Positions 42,929 through 51,606 of a stretch of DNA of 64,000 bases are shown here, piece after piece. The stretch is from positions 1 to 64,000 of the forward strand of contig NZ_RQIT01000008.1 in the NCBI RefSeq assembly GCF_003837805.1. The letters are read 5' to 3'. The stretch is from Bradyrhizobium sp. RP6. Lineage in GTDB: Bacteria; Pseudomonadota; Alphaproteobacteria; Rhizobiales; Xanthobacteraceae. Below the pieces are notes generated by a model. It made no database searches, had not been told where the DNA came from, and saw only the letters and a list, made by a program, of their open reading frames with translations. The number at the start of each line of letters is the position of its first letter. Position 1 is the stretch's first letter. Position numbers and translations under genes: made by a program.

Positions 42929-45900
42929 ATGGCCCTTACCGATATTTTCATCAAGCGCCCGGTTCTGTCGGTCGTCGTCAGCCTGTTGATCCTGCTGATC
43001 GGCCTGCGCGCGGCGATGGTGCTGCCGATTCGGCAATATCCGAAACTGTCGAACACGGTCATCAACATCACGACCGTCTATCCCGGCGCGTCCGCGGACC
43101 TGATCCAGGGCTTCATCACCACGCCGATCGAGCAGGCAGTCGCCTCCGCCGAGGGCGTCGACTACATTACCTCGTCCTCCGTGCTCGGCACCTCGACGAT
43201 CCAGGTCTACATCAAGCTGAACTTCGATCCGAACCAGGCGCTCACCGAGGTGCTGGCGAAGACGAACTCGGTGAAGTACCTGATCCCGAAGGAATCCAAC
43301 GATCCCATCGTCACCAAGACAACCGGCCAGACCACGGCTGTGATGTATCTCGGTTTCTCGTCCGAGGAACTGTCCGGTTCGGCGATCTCCGATTATCTGA
43401 CGCGTGTGGTGCAGCCGGTGCTGTCGACGGTCGACGGCGTCGCCTCGGCCGACATTCTCGGCGGCCAGACCTTCGCGATGCGTCTTTGGCTCGATCCCGT
43501 GAAGATGGCCGGCCGCAATGTGTCGCCGGCCGACGTCGCCGCGGCAATCACCGCCAACAACTTCCAGTCCGCGGCGGGGCAGACCAAGGGCTATCTCATC
43601 GTCTCGAACGTCTCCACGAACACGGGCCTGACCAATGTCGATCAGTTCAAGAAGATGATCGTCAAGGCCAAGGACGGCGGCTTCGTGCGGATGGAGGATA
43701 TCGCCACCGTCGAGCTTGCCGCCCAGAGCACGGACGCCAGCGTTGCCTTCAACGGCGAGCACGCGATCTTCATCGGCGTGCAGGCAACCCCGCAGGGCAA
43801 TCCGCTGACGCTGGTGAAGGGTGTGCGTGCGCTGTTCCCGGAGCTCGAGCGCAATCTGCCGCCATCGATGAAGATGAAGGTCGCCTACGACTCGACCAAG
43901 TTCATCCAGTCCTCGATCGACGAGGTGGAGAAGACGCTCGGCGAGGCCGTGATCATCGTGATCGTGGTCATCTTCCTGTTCCTGGCCTCGCTGCGCTCGG
44001 TCATCATCCCCGTCGTCACTATTCCTCTGTCGATGATCGGCGTCTGCACCCTGATGCTGGCGTTGGGCTTCAGCTTCAATCTCCTGACCCTGCTCGCGAT
44101 GGTGCTGGCGATCGGCCTCGTGGTCGACGACGCCATCGTCGTGGTGGAGAACATCCATCGCCACCTTGAGGAGGGCAAGACACCGGTTCAGGCCTCGCTG
44201 CAAGGTGCGCGCGAGATCGTGGGCCCCGTCATCTCCATGACGATCACGCTCGCGGCGGTGTACGCGCCGATCGGCTTCCTCGGCGGCCTCACCGGCTCGT
44301 TGTTCCGCGAATTCGCCTTCACCCTCGCGGGCTCGGTGATCGTGTCGGGCGTGATCGCGCTGACGCTGTCGCCGATGATGTGCTCGATGCTGCTGAAGAA
44401 CACCGAGGAGGGCCGCTTCGCAAAGCTCGTGAACCGGGTGTTCGGCGCGATGACGCGCTGGTACGGCCGCAAGCTCGATCGCTCGCTCGACTACAAGGCC
44501 ATCACCGGCCTGTTTGCGATCACGATCCTCGGCCTCGTCGGTTTCCTCTATATGCACACCTCCAAGGAGCTGGCGCCCGAGGAAGACCAGGGTATCGTGT
44601 TCGCAGTGACCAAGGCCCCGAAATACGCCAACATCGATTATCTCGATTTCTACGGCGAAAAGCTCGACAAGGAATTCGCGAAATTCCCCGAGACCGACCT
44701 GCGCTTCGTGCTGAACGGCATCAACGGCCCGCAGGGAGGTATCGCCGGCATGCTGCTCAAGCCGTGGGACGAGCGCAAGCGCTCGTCGATCCAGCTGAAG
44801 CCGCTGGTGCAAGCCGAGCTTTCCAAGATCGAGGGCGTGCAGGCCTTCGCCTTCAACCTTCCGCCGCTGCCGGGTGGCCCGGGCGGCCTGCCGATCCAGA
44901 TGGTGATCAACTCCACCGCCGGGTTCCAGACGGTCTATGAGCAGATGGAGAAGCTGAAGGAAGCTGCGCGCAAGAGCGGCATGTTCATCGTTTCCGACAG
45001 CGACCTCGCCTATAACCAGCCGAACGTGAAGGTGACGATCGACCGCACCAAGGCACAGGATCTCGGCGTCAACATGCAGAACCTCGGCTCCACGCTCGCG
45101 GTGCTGCTCGGCGGCAACTACATCAACCGCTTCAATCTCGAGGGCCGCTCGTACCAGGTGATCCCGCAGGTGCCGCGCGCCAAGCGGCTGTCGCCGGAAT
45201 CGCTTGGCGGCTACTACGTGACGACCAATACCGGCCAGCAGCTGCCGTTGTCGACGGTGGTGTCCATTGAAACCAAGACCGACCCGAATTCGCTAACTCA
45301 CTTCAACCAGCTCAATTCGGCGACGTTCTCGGCCGTGCCGATGCCGGGTGTGACTGTCGGCGCGGCGGTCGACTTCCTCGAGGGCGAGGCCAAGAAGCTG
45401 CCGCAGGGCTTCAGCCACGACTATCTGGCCGACTCCCGGCAATATGTGCAGGAAGGCAATCAACTCGCGATCACCTTCGGCTTCGCGCTGATCATCATCT
45501 TCCTGGTGCTGGCCGCACAGTTCGAGAGCCTCCGCGATCCGCTGGTGATCATGATCTCGGTGCCGATGGCGATCGTCGGCGCGCTGATCCCGCTGTTCTT
45601 CGGCGCGGCGACCATGAACATCTACACCCAGGTCGGTCTGCTCACCCTGGTCGGCCTGATCACCAAGCACGGCATCCTGATGGTGGAGTTCGCCAACGAG
45701 CTCCAGATCAAAGAGCGGCTCGACCGCCGCTCCGCCATCGAAATGTCGGCCCGCATCCGCTTGCGGCCGATCCTGATGACGACGGCCGCGATGGTCACCG
45801 GCCTGATCCCGCTCCTGACCGCGACCGGCGCAGGCGCCGCCAGCCGCTTCTCGATCGGCCTCGTGGTCGTGGCGGGCATGTCGATCGGCACGCTGTTCAC

Positions 45901-46024
45901 GCTATTCGTGCTGCCGGCGGTCTATGTGGTGCTGGCGACCGACCATCGCGCGGCGGCCGATTCGGAGCGGAACAAGCAGGTCAACGAGCTCGACCTCGGT
46001 TCCAAGGCGCTGCGGCCGACCTGA
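42929..46024 (+). CDS. RND efflux pump inner-membrane permease (AcrB/MexB family)
   Basis: A 1031-residue proton-driven HAE1-type transporter, the normal length for the family, with two six-helix halves and two large periplasmic loops. It begins FIKRPVLSVVVSLLILLIGL. The proton-relay residues are visible: two Asp in LAIGLVVDDAIVVVENIH of TM4, and Lys in GLITKHGILMVEF of TM10. A porter-domain phrase (NPLTLVKGVRALFPELE) and a docking region are also intact. It exports hydrophobic toxicants or antibiotics with the adaptor encoded 68 bp upstream. A 14-bp-stem terminator follows the stop. Confidence 0.95.
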   Translation: MALTDIFIKRPVLSVVVSLLILLIGLRAAMVLPIRQYPKLSNTVINITTVYPGASADLIQGFITTPIEQAVASAEGVDYITSSSVLGTSTIQVYIKLNFDPNQALTEVLAKTNSVKYLIPKESNDPIVTKTTGQTTAVMYLGFSSEELSGSAISDYLTRVVQPVLSTVDGVASADILGGQTFAMRLWLDPVKMAGRNVSPADVAAAITANNFQSAAGQTKGYLIVSNVSTNTGLTNVDQFKKMIVKAKDGGFVRMEDIATVELAAQSTDASVAFNGEHAIFIGVQATPQGNPLTLVKGVRALFPELERNLPPSMKMKVAYDSTKFIQSSIDEVEKTLGEAVIIVIVVIFLFLASLRSVIIPVVTIPLSMIGVCTLMLALGFSFNLLTLLAMVLAIGLVVDDAIVVVENIHRHLEEGKTPVQASLQGAREIVGPVISMTITLAAVYAPIGFLGGLTGSLFREFAFTLAGSVIVSGVIALTLSPMMCSMLLKNTEEGRFAKLVNRVFGAMTRWYGRKLDRSLDYKAITGLFAITILGLVGFLYMHTSKELAPEEDQGIVFAVTKAPKYANIDYLDFYGEKLDKEFAKFPETDLRFVLNGINGPQGGIAGMLLKPWDERKRSSIQLKPLVQAELSKIEGVQAFAFNLPPLPGGPGGLPIQMVINSTAGFQTVYEQMEKLKEAARKSGMFIVSDSDLAYNQPNVKVTIDRTKAQDLGVNMQNLGSTLAVLLGGNYINRFNLEGRSYQVIPQVPRAKRLSPESLGGYYVTTNTGQQLPLSTVVSIETKTDPNSLTHFNQLNSATFSAVPMPGVTVGAAVDFLEGEAKKLPQGFSHDYLADSRQYVQEGNQLAITFGFALIIIFLVLAAQFESLRDPLVIMISVPMAIVGALIPLFFGAATMNIYTQVGLLTLVGLITKHGILMVEFANELQIKERLDRRSAIEMSARIRLRPILMTTAAMVTGLIPLLTATGAGAASRFSIGLVVVAGMSIGTLFTLFVLPAVYVVLATDHRAAADSERNKQVNELDLGSKALRPT

Positions 46025-46045
46025 GGCCGCAAGGCAAGCCAGATC

Positions 46046-46080
46046 AGGGGCGGCAGCGGTTATCCGCTGCCGCCCCTTTC
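46046..46080 (+). terminator. Rho-independent terminator after RND pump
   Basis: Perfect 14-bp stem (46046-46059 with 46064-46077) around a ttat loop, followed by TTTC. It begins 22 bp after the stop codon of the pump gene and closes the efflux operon. Confidence 0.88.
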
Positions 46081-46082
46081 GT

Positions 46083-46124
46083 TTGTCTCTCGCAAAAACG
46101 GTTTGCCGCTCTTGCGAGAGACAA
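46083..46124. promoter_or_regulatory. Long inverted repeat upstream of histidine kinase gene
   Basis: Two perfect 13-bp arms, TTGTCTCTCGCAA (46083-46095) and TTGCGAGAGACAA (46112-46124), separated by 16 nt. It lies 30 bp before the proposed start of the kinase gene and lacks a following T run, so it could be an operator or an mRNA stem rather than a terminator. Confidence 0.6.
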
Positions 46125-46153
46125 GGTCCGGTCTTCTTGCTAGGTTCCGCGGG

Positions 46154-48214
46154 ATGAGCCTGTCCGTTCACCCCGACACCCCCCGAGCCGGGACACTGCC
46201 GAGCGCGGCCCGAAGCGAGGCCGCCTCCGGGGAGACGGCGGGCCGTGGAATCCGGACCCGGCTCTTCACCAAATACGTCGCGCTGTTCGTGGCCGTCGTC
46301 GCAATCGCTCTGCTCGCCAATGGCTTGTTCGAGGTCTTCTTCTATTATCGCGAGCACAAGGCTTCCCTGATCCGGGTCCAGCATGAGCAGGCCGAGGCGG
46401 CTGCGGCCAAGATCGGCCAGTTCGTCAAGGAGATCGAGAGCCAGCTCGGCTGGACCACGCAACTGCCCTGGTCGGGCGGTTCGATCGAGCAGCGCCGGTT
46501 CGACGCGCTGCGCCTCCTGCGCCAGGTGCCTGCGATTACCGAGCTTGCCCAGGTGGACTCGACCGGCAAGGAGAGGCTGCGGGTCTCGCGGCTGGCGATG
46601 GACGCGCTTGACAGCGGGATCGACCTGTCGAGCGATCCGAAGTTCACCGAGGCCGTCGCGCATAAGGTCTACTACGGCCCGGTCTATTTCCGCCGGGAAT
46701 CCGAGCCCTACATGACGTTGGCGCTGGCGGGGGTGCGCAGGGATGCCGGCGTCAGCATCGCGGAGGTCAATCTCAAGCTGATCTGGGACGTTGTGTCCCA
46801 GATCAAGGTTGGCGAGCACGGACACGCCTACGTGGTCGGTGCGGAGGGACGACTGATCGCGCATCCCGACATCAGCCTCGTCCTGCGCAATACCGACATG
46901 TCCGGGCTCCCGCAGGTGCGGGCCGCGCTGGCCGGGAGCGGTACCGTCAACGAGGCGCTTTCCGAAGCGCACAACATCCAGGGCCAGAAGGTGCTGACCG
47001 CGTCGGCCCCGATCGAGCCGCTGCACTGGACCATGTTCGTCGAGTTGCCGGTCGAGGAGGCCTATGCCGCGCTCTATGCATCGTTGCAGCGGCTTGCGGT
47101 CGTCCTGCTCGCGGCGTCGATCTTTGCCGTGCTTGCGGGGGTATTTCTCGCGCGCCGCATGGTGGGGCCGATCCAGGCACTGCGCAGCGGCGCCGAACGG
47201 ATCGGGGGCGGTGACTTCTCGCAGCGCATCTCGATCAAAACCGGCGACGAGCTTGAAGAGCTCGCCGACCAGTTCAACGACATGGGTGCGCGCTTGCAGG
47301 AATCCTATGCCGGTCTGGAGAACAAGGTCGAGCAGCGGACGGCGGAACTCCGCCAATCCCTCGACGATCTGCGCACCGCGCAGAACCGCCTGATCCAGAC
47401 CGAGAAGCTCGCGTCTCTCGGCCAACTTACCGCCGGCATCGCTCACGAGATCAAGAACCCGCTCAACTTCGTCAACAATTTCTCCGCAGTGTCGACGGAG
47501 CTGATCGACGAGCTCAACGAAACACTGCGATCCGCCGCTCTCGACGGCAAGACCAAGGAGGAGGTTGACGAGCTGACCGGGATGCTCAGGGGCAACCTCG
47601 AGAAGGTCGTGCAGCACGGCAAGCGCGCCGATTCCATCGTCAGGAATATGCTGTTGCATTCGCGCGAGGGCTCCGGCGAGCATCGCGACGTCGACATCAA
47701 TGCCGTCGTGGAGGAGAGCCTCAATCTGGCCTATCACGGCGCGCGCGCCGAGAGACCGGCCTTCCAAGTCACGCTCCAGCGCGCGTTCGATCCCGCTGCC
47801 GGCGTGGTCGACATCTATCCGCAGGAGATCACGCGCGTCTTCCTCAACCTGATCTCGAATGGCTTCTACGCGGCGGCCAAGCGCAAGGAGAGCGAGGGCG
47901 ACGCCTTCGCGCCTGCCTTGAGCGCGACAACGAAGAATCTCGGCGGCAGCGTCGAGATCCGGATCCGCGACAACGGCACGGGAATTCCGGCCGAGGTGAA
48001 GGAGAGAATGTTCAACCCCTTCTTCACCACCAAGCCGGCCGGCGAGGGGACGGGGCTCGGTCTGTCCATGAGCCATGATATCATCGTGAAACAGCACGGC
48101 GGCACGATCGACGTGAACACGGAGCCCGGTGTATTCACCGAATTCATCATCACCCTGCCGCGGGCGATGGCAAAAGGCAGCGCGACTGGCAGTACACCCG
48201 GAGGCAAGTCTTGA
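46154..48214 (+). CDS. Cache-domain sensor histidine kinase
   Basis: A 686-residue membrane kinase: TM1 at ~41-65, a periplasmic double-Cache-like sensor (~66-310, including GEHGHAYVVGAEGRLIAHPD), TM2 at ~313-333, a HAMP linker (MVGPIQALRSGAERIGGGDF), a short coiled coil (~385-412), the H-box LTAGIAHEIKNPLNFVNNF with H431, and a catalytic domain with N-box LNLISNGFYAA, DNGTGIPAE and GTGLGLSMS. It should autophosphorylate on sensing a small ligand and signal to the two receivers encoded next. The stop overlaps the next start (TTGA). The start at 46154 is tentative; the ribosome binding site is weak. Confidence 0.9.
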   Translation: MSLSVHPDTPRAGTLPSAARSEAASGETAGRGIRTRLFTKYVALFVAVVAIALLANGLFEVFFYYREHKASLIRVQHEQAEAAAAKIGQFVKEIESQLGWTTQLPWSGGSIEQRRFDALRLLRQVPAITELAQVDSTGKERLRVSRLAMDALDSGIDLSSDPKFTEAVAHKVYYGPVYFRRESEPYMTLALAGVRRDAGVSIAEVNLKLIWDVVSQIKVGEHGHAYVVGAEGRLIAHPDISLVLRNTDMSGLPQVRAALAGSGTVNEALSEAHNIQGQKVLTASAPIEPLHWTMFVELPVEEAYAALYASLQRLAVVLLAASIFAVLAGVFLARRMVGPIQALRSGAERIGGGDFSQRISIKTGDELEELADQFNDMGARLQESYAGLENKVEQRTAELRQSLDDLRTAQNRLIQTEKLASLGQLTAGIAHEIKNPLNFVNNFSAVSTELIDELNETLRSAALDGKTKEEVDELTGMLRGNLEKVVQHGKRADSIVRNMLLHSREGSGEHRDVDINAVVEESLNLAYHGARAERPAFQVTLQRAFDPAAGVVDIYPQEITRVFLNLISNGFYAAAKRKESEGDAFAPALSATTKNLGGSVEIRIRDNGTGIPAEVKERMFNPFFTTKPAGEGTGLGLSMSHDIIVKQHGGTIDVNTEPGVFTEFIITLPRAMAKGSATGSTPGGKS

Positions 48215-48600
48215 ACGTTTACATCCTGGTCGTCGATGACGAGCCCGATGTCGAGGCGCTCTTTCGGCAACAGTTCCGGCGCGATCTGCGCGCCGGCCGC
48301 TTCCAGATGGAGTTCGCGCTCTCGGCCTCCGAGGCGCTGAAGCGCGCCGCCGAAGTTCGGGATCCCTCGCTGATCCTGATCCTGTCGGATATCAACATGC
48401 CCGGCATGAGCGGGCTCGACATGCTGCCGAAGGTGCGTGCCGCGCATCCGGACGTTCCCGTCATCATGATCACGGCCTATGGCGACGCCGAGACGCGCCG
48501 AAAGGCGATCGAGCGCGGTGCCGTCGGGCTTCTCACCAAACCGATCGACTTCGCGCTGCTGCGGCAGGAGATCGACACGAGGCTCGAGCAAGCCGCATGA
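48211..48600 (+). CDS. Single-domain response regulator
   Basis: A 129-residue receiver with no output domain. The acidic pocket is VVDDEPD, the phospho-acceptor Asp is D60 (LILSDINMPG), with Thr in MITAYGD and Lys in LLTKPID. The start is TTG at 48211, preceded by GGAGG at 48200-48204 and overlapping the kinase stop; its own stop overlaps the next start (ATGA). It may act as a phosphate carrier or sink between the kinase and the receiver-cyclase. Confidence 0.92.
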   Translation: MNVYILVVDDEPDVEALFRQQFRRDLRAGRFQMEFALSASEALKRAAEVRDPSLILILSDINMPGMSGLDMLPKVRAAHPDVPVIMITAYGDAETRRKAIERGAVGLLTKPIDFALLRQEIDTRLEQAA

Positions 48601-49847
48601 CTGCGACCATCCTCTTCGTCGACGACGAGCCTGACCTCGAGGCGCTGATCCTGCAGAAATTCCGCAGGCAGATTCGCGATGGGAAGCTCGCTCTCATCTT
48701 CGCGCGCGACGGCCTGGAGGCGCTGGAGTCGCTCGAGCTGAATCCGCATGTCGACCTGGTGGTTTCCGACATCAACATGCCGCGGATGGATGGGTTGTCG
48801 CTGCTGGCGAAGCTCCAGGAATCCGAGGACAAGAAGTCGACCATCATCGTCTCCGCTTATGGCGACATGAGCAACATCCGCATCGCCATGAACCGCGGCG
48901 CGTTCGACTTCCTGACCAAGCCGATCGACTTCGCCGATCTGGAGACCACGATCGAGAAGACCATTCGTCACGTGGAGATGCTGCGCGAAGTGCGACGACG
49001 CCAGATGGAAGCCGAGCGCGCCCATGCCTCGCTGTCGCGTTTCTTCTCGCCGGAGATCGCAAGGCGTTTGGCGGCGGATGTCGACGGCGACGGCATGGAG
49101 GTGCAGTGGCGCGATGTGGCCATCCTCTTCACCGACATCACCGGATTCACCTCGCTGGTCGAGACCGCGGTCCCGCAGACGCTGGGCGAACTGCTCAACG
49201 AATATGTCGGCGGCATGACCGAGATTGTCTTCGCTCATGAGGGGACGGTCGCCAAGATCATCGGCGATGCGATCCAGGTGCTGTTCAACGCACCCGGCGA
49301 CCAGCCGGACTATGCGACGCGTGCAGTCGCCTGCGCCCATGACCTCGACGCCTGGGCGGAGGACTTTTCGGCGCGCTGGAACGCGAGAGGCGTGAATTTC
49401 GGGACCACCCGCATCGGTGCCCATGCTGGCCCCGCGCTGGTCGGCAATTTCGGCGGCAACCGCTTCTTCGACTACACGGCCTATGGCGACACCATCAATA
49501 CGGCGTCGCGGCTGGAGGCTGCCAACAAGCATCTGGGAACGCGCATCTGCGTCAGTGCCAGCGTTGCCAAGGGGGCTGTGAACTTCCATGGACGTCCCGT
49601 GGGCGACCTGATGTTGCGCGGACGCAGCGAGCCGCTGCGCGCGTTCGAACCGCTGCCCCAGGCGAAATTCGAAGCCCCGGCGACGGCGCAATATTCCGAA
49701 GCGTTTGCCAAGATGGAGGCCGGCGATGCCGCCGCCATGCCGGCCTTTGCCGCGCTGGTCGGGATGCATGCCGACGATCCGCTGGCCGGTTTTCACCTGA
49801 AGCGCCTGCTCAACGGCGCCAAGGGCATTCGCATGCAATTGGAATAG
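48597..49847 (+). CDS. Response regulator with class III adenylate cyclase output
   Basis: A 416-residue fusion of a receiver (residues 1-125; D58 in LVVSDINMPRMDG, Lys in FLTKPIDF), a connecting helix (~125-165) and a class III nucleotide cyclase (~180-355). The cyclase metal Asp is in ILFTDITGFTSLV, and AKIIGDAIQVLF and GDTINTASRLEAANK supply the other metal Asp, Asn and Arg, so the domain looks active. It would convert kinase signalling into cAMP. The start is ATG overlapping the upstream stop by 4 bp. It ends with a short helical tail. Confidence 0.93.
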   Translation: MTATILFVDDEPDLEALILQKFRRQIRDGKLALIFARDGLEALESLELNPHVDLVVSDINMPRMDGLSLLAKLQESEDKKSTIIVSAYGDMSNIRIAMNRGAFDFLTKPIDFADLETTIEKTIRHVEMLREVRRRQMEAERAHASLSRFFSPEIARRLAADVDGDGMEVQWRDVAILFTDITGFTSLVETAVPQTLGELLNEYVGGMTEIVFAHEGTVAKIIGDAIQVLFNAPGDQPDYATRAVACAHDLDAWAEDFSARWNARGVNFGTTRIGAHAGPALVGNFGGNRFFDYTAYGDTINTASRLEAANKHLGTRICVSASVAKGAVNFHGRPVGDLMLRGRSEPLRAFEPLPQAKFEAPATAQYSEAFAKMEAGDAAAMPAFAALVGMHADDPLAGFHLKRLLNGAKGIRMQLE

Positions 49848-49857
49848 GAGTCCTGTC

Positions 49858-50604
49858 ATGATGCGCGAATTCTCCGCCGGAAACTATCGTTTCATTCCAT
49901 CCGTATTCCAGTATTCCGCCGGCGCCGCTGCGGATGAGGGCTACGAGATCGAGCGCGTCCGGTTCGACCGCCTTGTGCCGCTCGCGGAAGGCTTTGCGCT
50001 GGCCGCAAGGTTCATTCAGGAGGCGGGGCGTCCGTTGACGGCATTCTGTGCCTGCGAGCTGCGTTCACCAGCGGCCTTCAGCGAGGAAGGCTTTCGTACG
50101 TTCAACTTGCACTATGTGAAGACGCTCTCCGAGTGGGGTATCTTCGACGGCACCACCAATCCGGTGGCGCGCAGCAATGTCTGTCCGGAGATCGATCCGC
50201 CGTCCGAGCCGTCCTTCTACGCGTTCTCCTTCACGCGCCCGACGCAGTCAAACGCGCCCAGCTTCGTCATCGCCGGCGGCGCCGAGGCCCGTGAGGGTAG
50301 CGGCACTTATGTCGAGCGCACCGTGCGCTACCGTGATCTCAGTCCGGAAGGCCTGCGGGAGAAGGTTCGCTTCACCACGACCTCGCAAATGGAGAGTCGG
50401 ATGGCGGCCTTCGGCTTCGGCTGGAAGGACACGACCGGCGTGCAAGCCTATTCCGTGCACGATTTTCACCACGCGCTGGTCGACGAACTGGTCCGCCGCG
50501 GCGCATTGCGCTCCGGCCTGACCTGGCATTTTGCCCGGCCGCCGGTGATCGATCTCGAATACGAGATGGATTGCCGGCGGGTGATGCGGGAAGTAGTGAT
50601 TTGA
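49858..50604 (+). CDS. Conserved hypothetical protein, CnbZ-like (2-aminomuconate deaminase-related?)
   Basis: A 248-residue cytoplasmic protein without signal or membrane segments. Conserved-looking blocks are FCACELRSPAAFSEEGFRTFN, LSEWGIFDGTTNPVARSNVC and EPSFYAFSFTRP. It brings to mind proteins annotated as CnbZ-type 2-amino-5-chloromuconate deaminases, but that is from memory and the reaction is unproven here. GGAG lies 7 nt before the ATG at 49858. It follows the receiver-cyclase by 10 bp, so it is in the signalling operon, an odd context for a muconate deaminase. Confidence 0.6.
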   Translation: MMREFSAGNYRFIPSVFQYSAGAAADEGYEIERVRFDRLVPLAEGFALAARFIQEAGRPLTAFCACELRSPAAFSEEGFRTFNLHYVKTLSEWGIFDGTTNPVARSNVCPEIDPPSEPSFYAFSFTRPTQSNAPSFVIAGGAEAREGSGTYVERTVRYRDLSPEGLREKVRFTTTSQMESRMAAFGFGWKDTTGVQAYSVHDFHHALVDELVRRGALRSGLTWHFARPPVIDLEYEMDCRRVMREVVI

Positions 50605-50606
50605 GG

Positions 50607-50716
50607 TCCTCATCCCGAGGAGCGGCCGTGAGGCCGCGTCTCGAAGGATGGCCGCGGGTTGCAACTGGGCTTTCATGGTCGAGACGCGCAAGAACGCGCC
50701 CCTCACCATGAGGAAT
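50607..50716. repeat. Intergenic palindromic repeat (cctcatcccgaggagcggcc type)
   Basis: Starts gtcctcatcccgaggagcgg and ends acgcgcccctcaccatgagg, with the inverted core ccgcgtctcgaagga and ggtcgagacgcgc. Elements with this wording are common between genes in Bradyrhizobium genomes. It fills the convergent gap between the signalling operon and the peptide transporter genes. Confidence 0.7.
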
Positions 50717-50718
50717 GA

Positions 50719-51603
50719 CTAGCGCTGCCGCGGATCGAGCGCGTCGCGCAGGCCGTCGCCGAGCAGGTTCAGCGACAGCACCACGAGAAAGATCGCAAGC
50801 CCGGGCCAGATCGCCATCCAGGGCGCCTGGGTCAGGAAGCGTTGCGCGGCGTTGAGCATGCTGCCCCAGGACGGCGCGGGCGGCTGCTGGCCGAGGCCGA
50901 GGAAGGACAGAGCAGCTTCCGCGATGATGGCGGCGGCGATCGACAGCGTCGCCTGCACCAGCAGCGCGGGCAGGATGTTCGGCAGGATATGGGAGAACGC
51001 GATCCGCCACGGCGGATTGCCGAGCGCCCGCGCAGCTTCGACATAGTCCTCGGCCTTGACGACGAGCACCTGGCCGCGGGTCAGGCGGATGAAGATCGGG
51101 GTCGCCGAGATGCCGATCGCAATCATGGCATTGCCGAGGCTCGGCCCGAGGAATGCCGCGAGCGCGATCGCCAGAATCAGGAACGGGCAGGCCAGCATCG
51201 CATCGGTGATCCGGCTGATCAGCGCGTCAGTGAAGCCGCCGCGATAGCCTGCGAGAAGGCCGAGCGGCACGCCGATGCCGAGCGCGATCGCGACCGAGAT
51301 GAGGCCCGCGAGCAGGGAGGCACGCGCGCCGTAGACGACGCGGCTGAGGATGTCGCGGCCGAGCTCGTCGGTGCCGAACCAGTGCGCCGCGGTCGGCGGC
51401 TTGCGCACCAAGCCCCAGCTCGTCGCGATGGGGTCGTAGGGCACGACGATTGGCGCGAGGAGTGCGAGAAGAATGAATGTTGTAATCACGACAAGCCCGA
51501 ACACCGCTGCCTTGCGCTTGAACAGCCGCCGACGTGCGCGGCGGGCCGGGCTATCCAGCTCGTAGGCTTGCGTGACGGAACTGGGCAGCGCGGCGTCGGT
51601 CAT
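50719..51603 (-). CDS. Peptide ABC transporter permease (DppC/OppC type), system 1
   Basis: Inner-membrane permease of 294 residues with about six helices. It has the DppC features: an N-terminal charged arm (ARRARRRLFKRKAAVFG), the phrase HWFGTDELGRDILSRVVYGAR, the EAA loop AEDYVEAARALGNPPWRIAF and an ending SLNLLGDGLRDALDPR. It pairs with the DppB-type gene 3 bp upstream and is the last gene of the long minus-strand series. Confidence 0.92.
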   Translation of the reverse strand: MTDAALPSSVTQAYELDSPARRARRRLFKRKAAVFGLVVITTFILLALLAPIVVPYDPIATSWGLVRKPPTAAHWFGTDELGRDILSRVVYGARASLLAGLISVAIALGIGVPLGLLAGYRGGFTDALISRITDAMLACPFLILAIALAAFLGPSLGNAMIAIGISATPIFIRLTRGQVLVVKAEDYVEAARALGNPPWRIAFSHILPNILPALLVQATLSIAAAIIAEAALSFLGLGQQPPAPSWGSMLNAAQRFLTQAPWMAIWPGLAIFLVVLSLNLLGDGLRDALDPRQR

Positions 51604-51606
51604 GGG

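Noticed and set aside
42854..48097. Very long minus-strand frames (652 and 731 codons) opposite the RND pump and the histidine kinase
   Set aside because: They mirror strongly coding genes with intact motifs, and their translations are Arg/Asp/His-rich low-complexity strings typical of antisense shadows in high-GC genomes.
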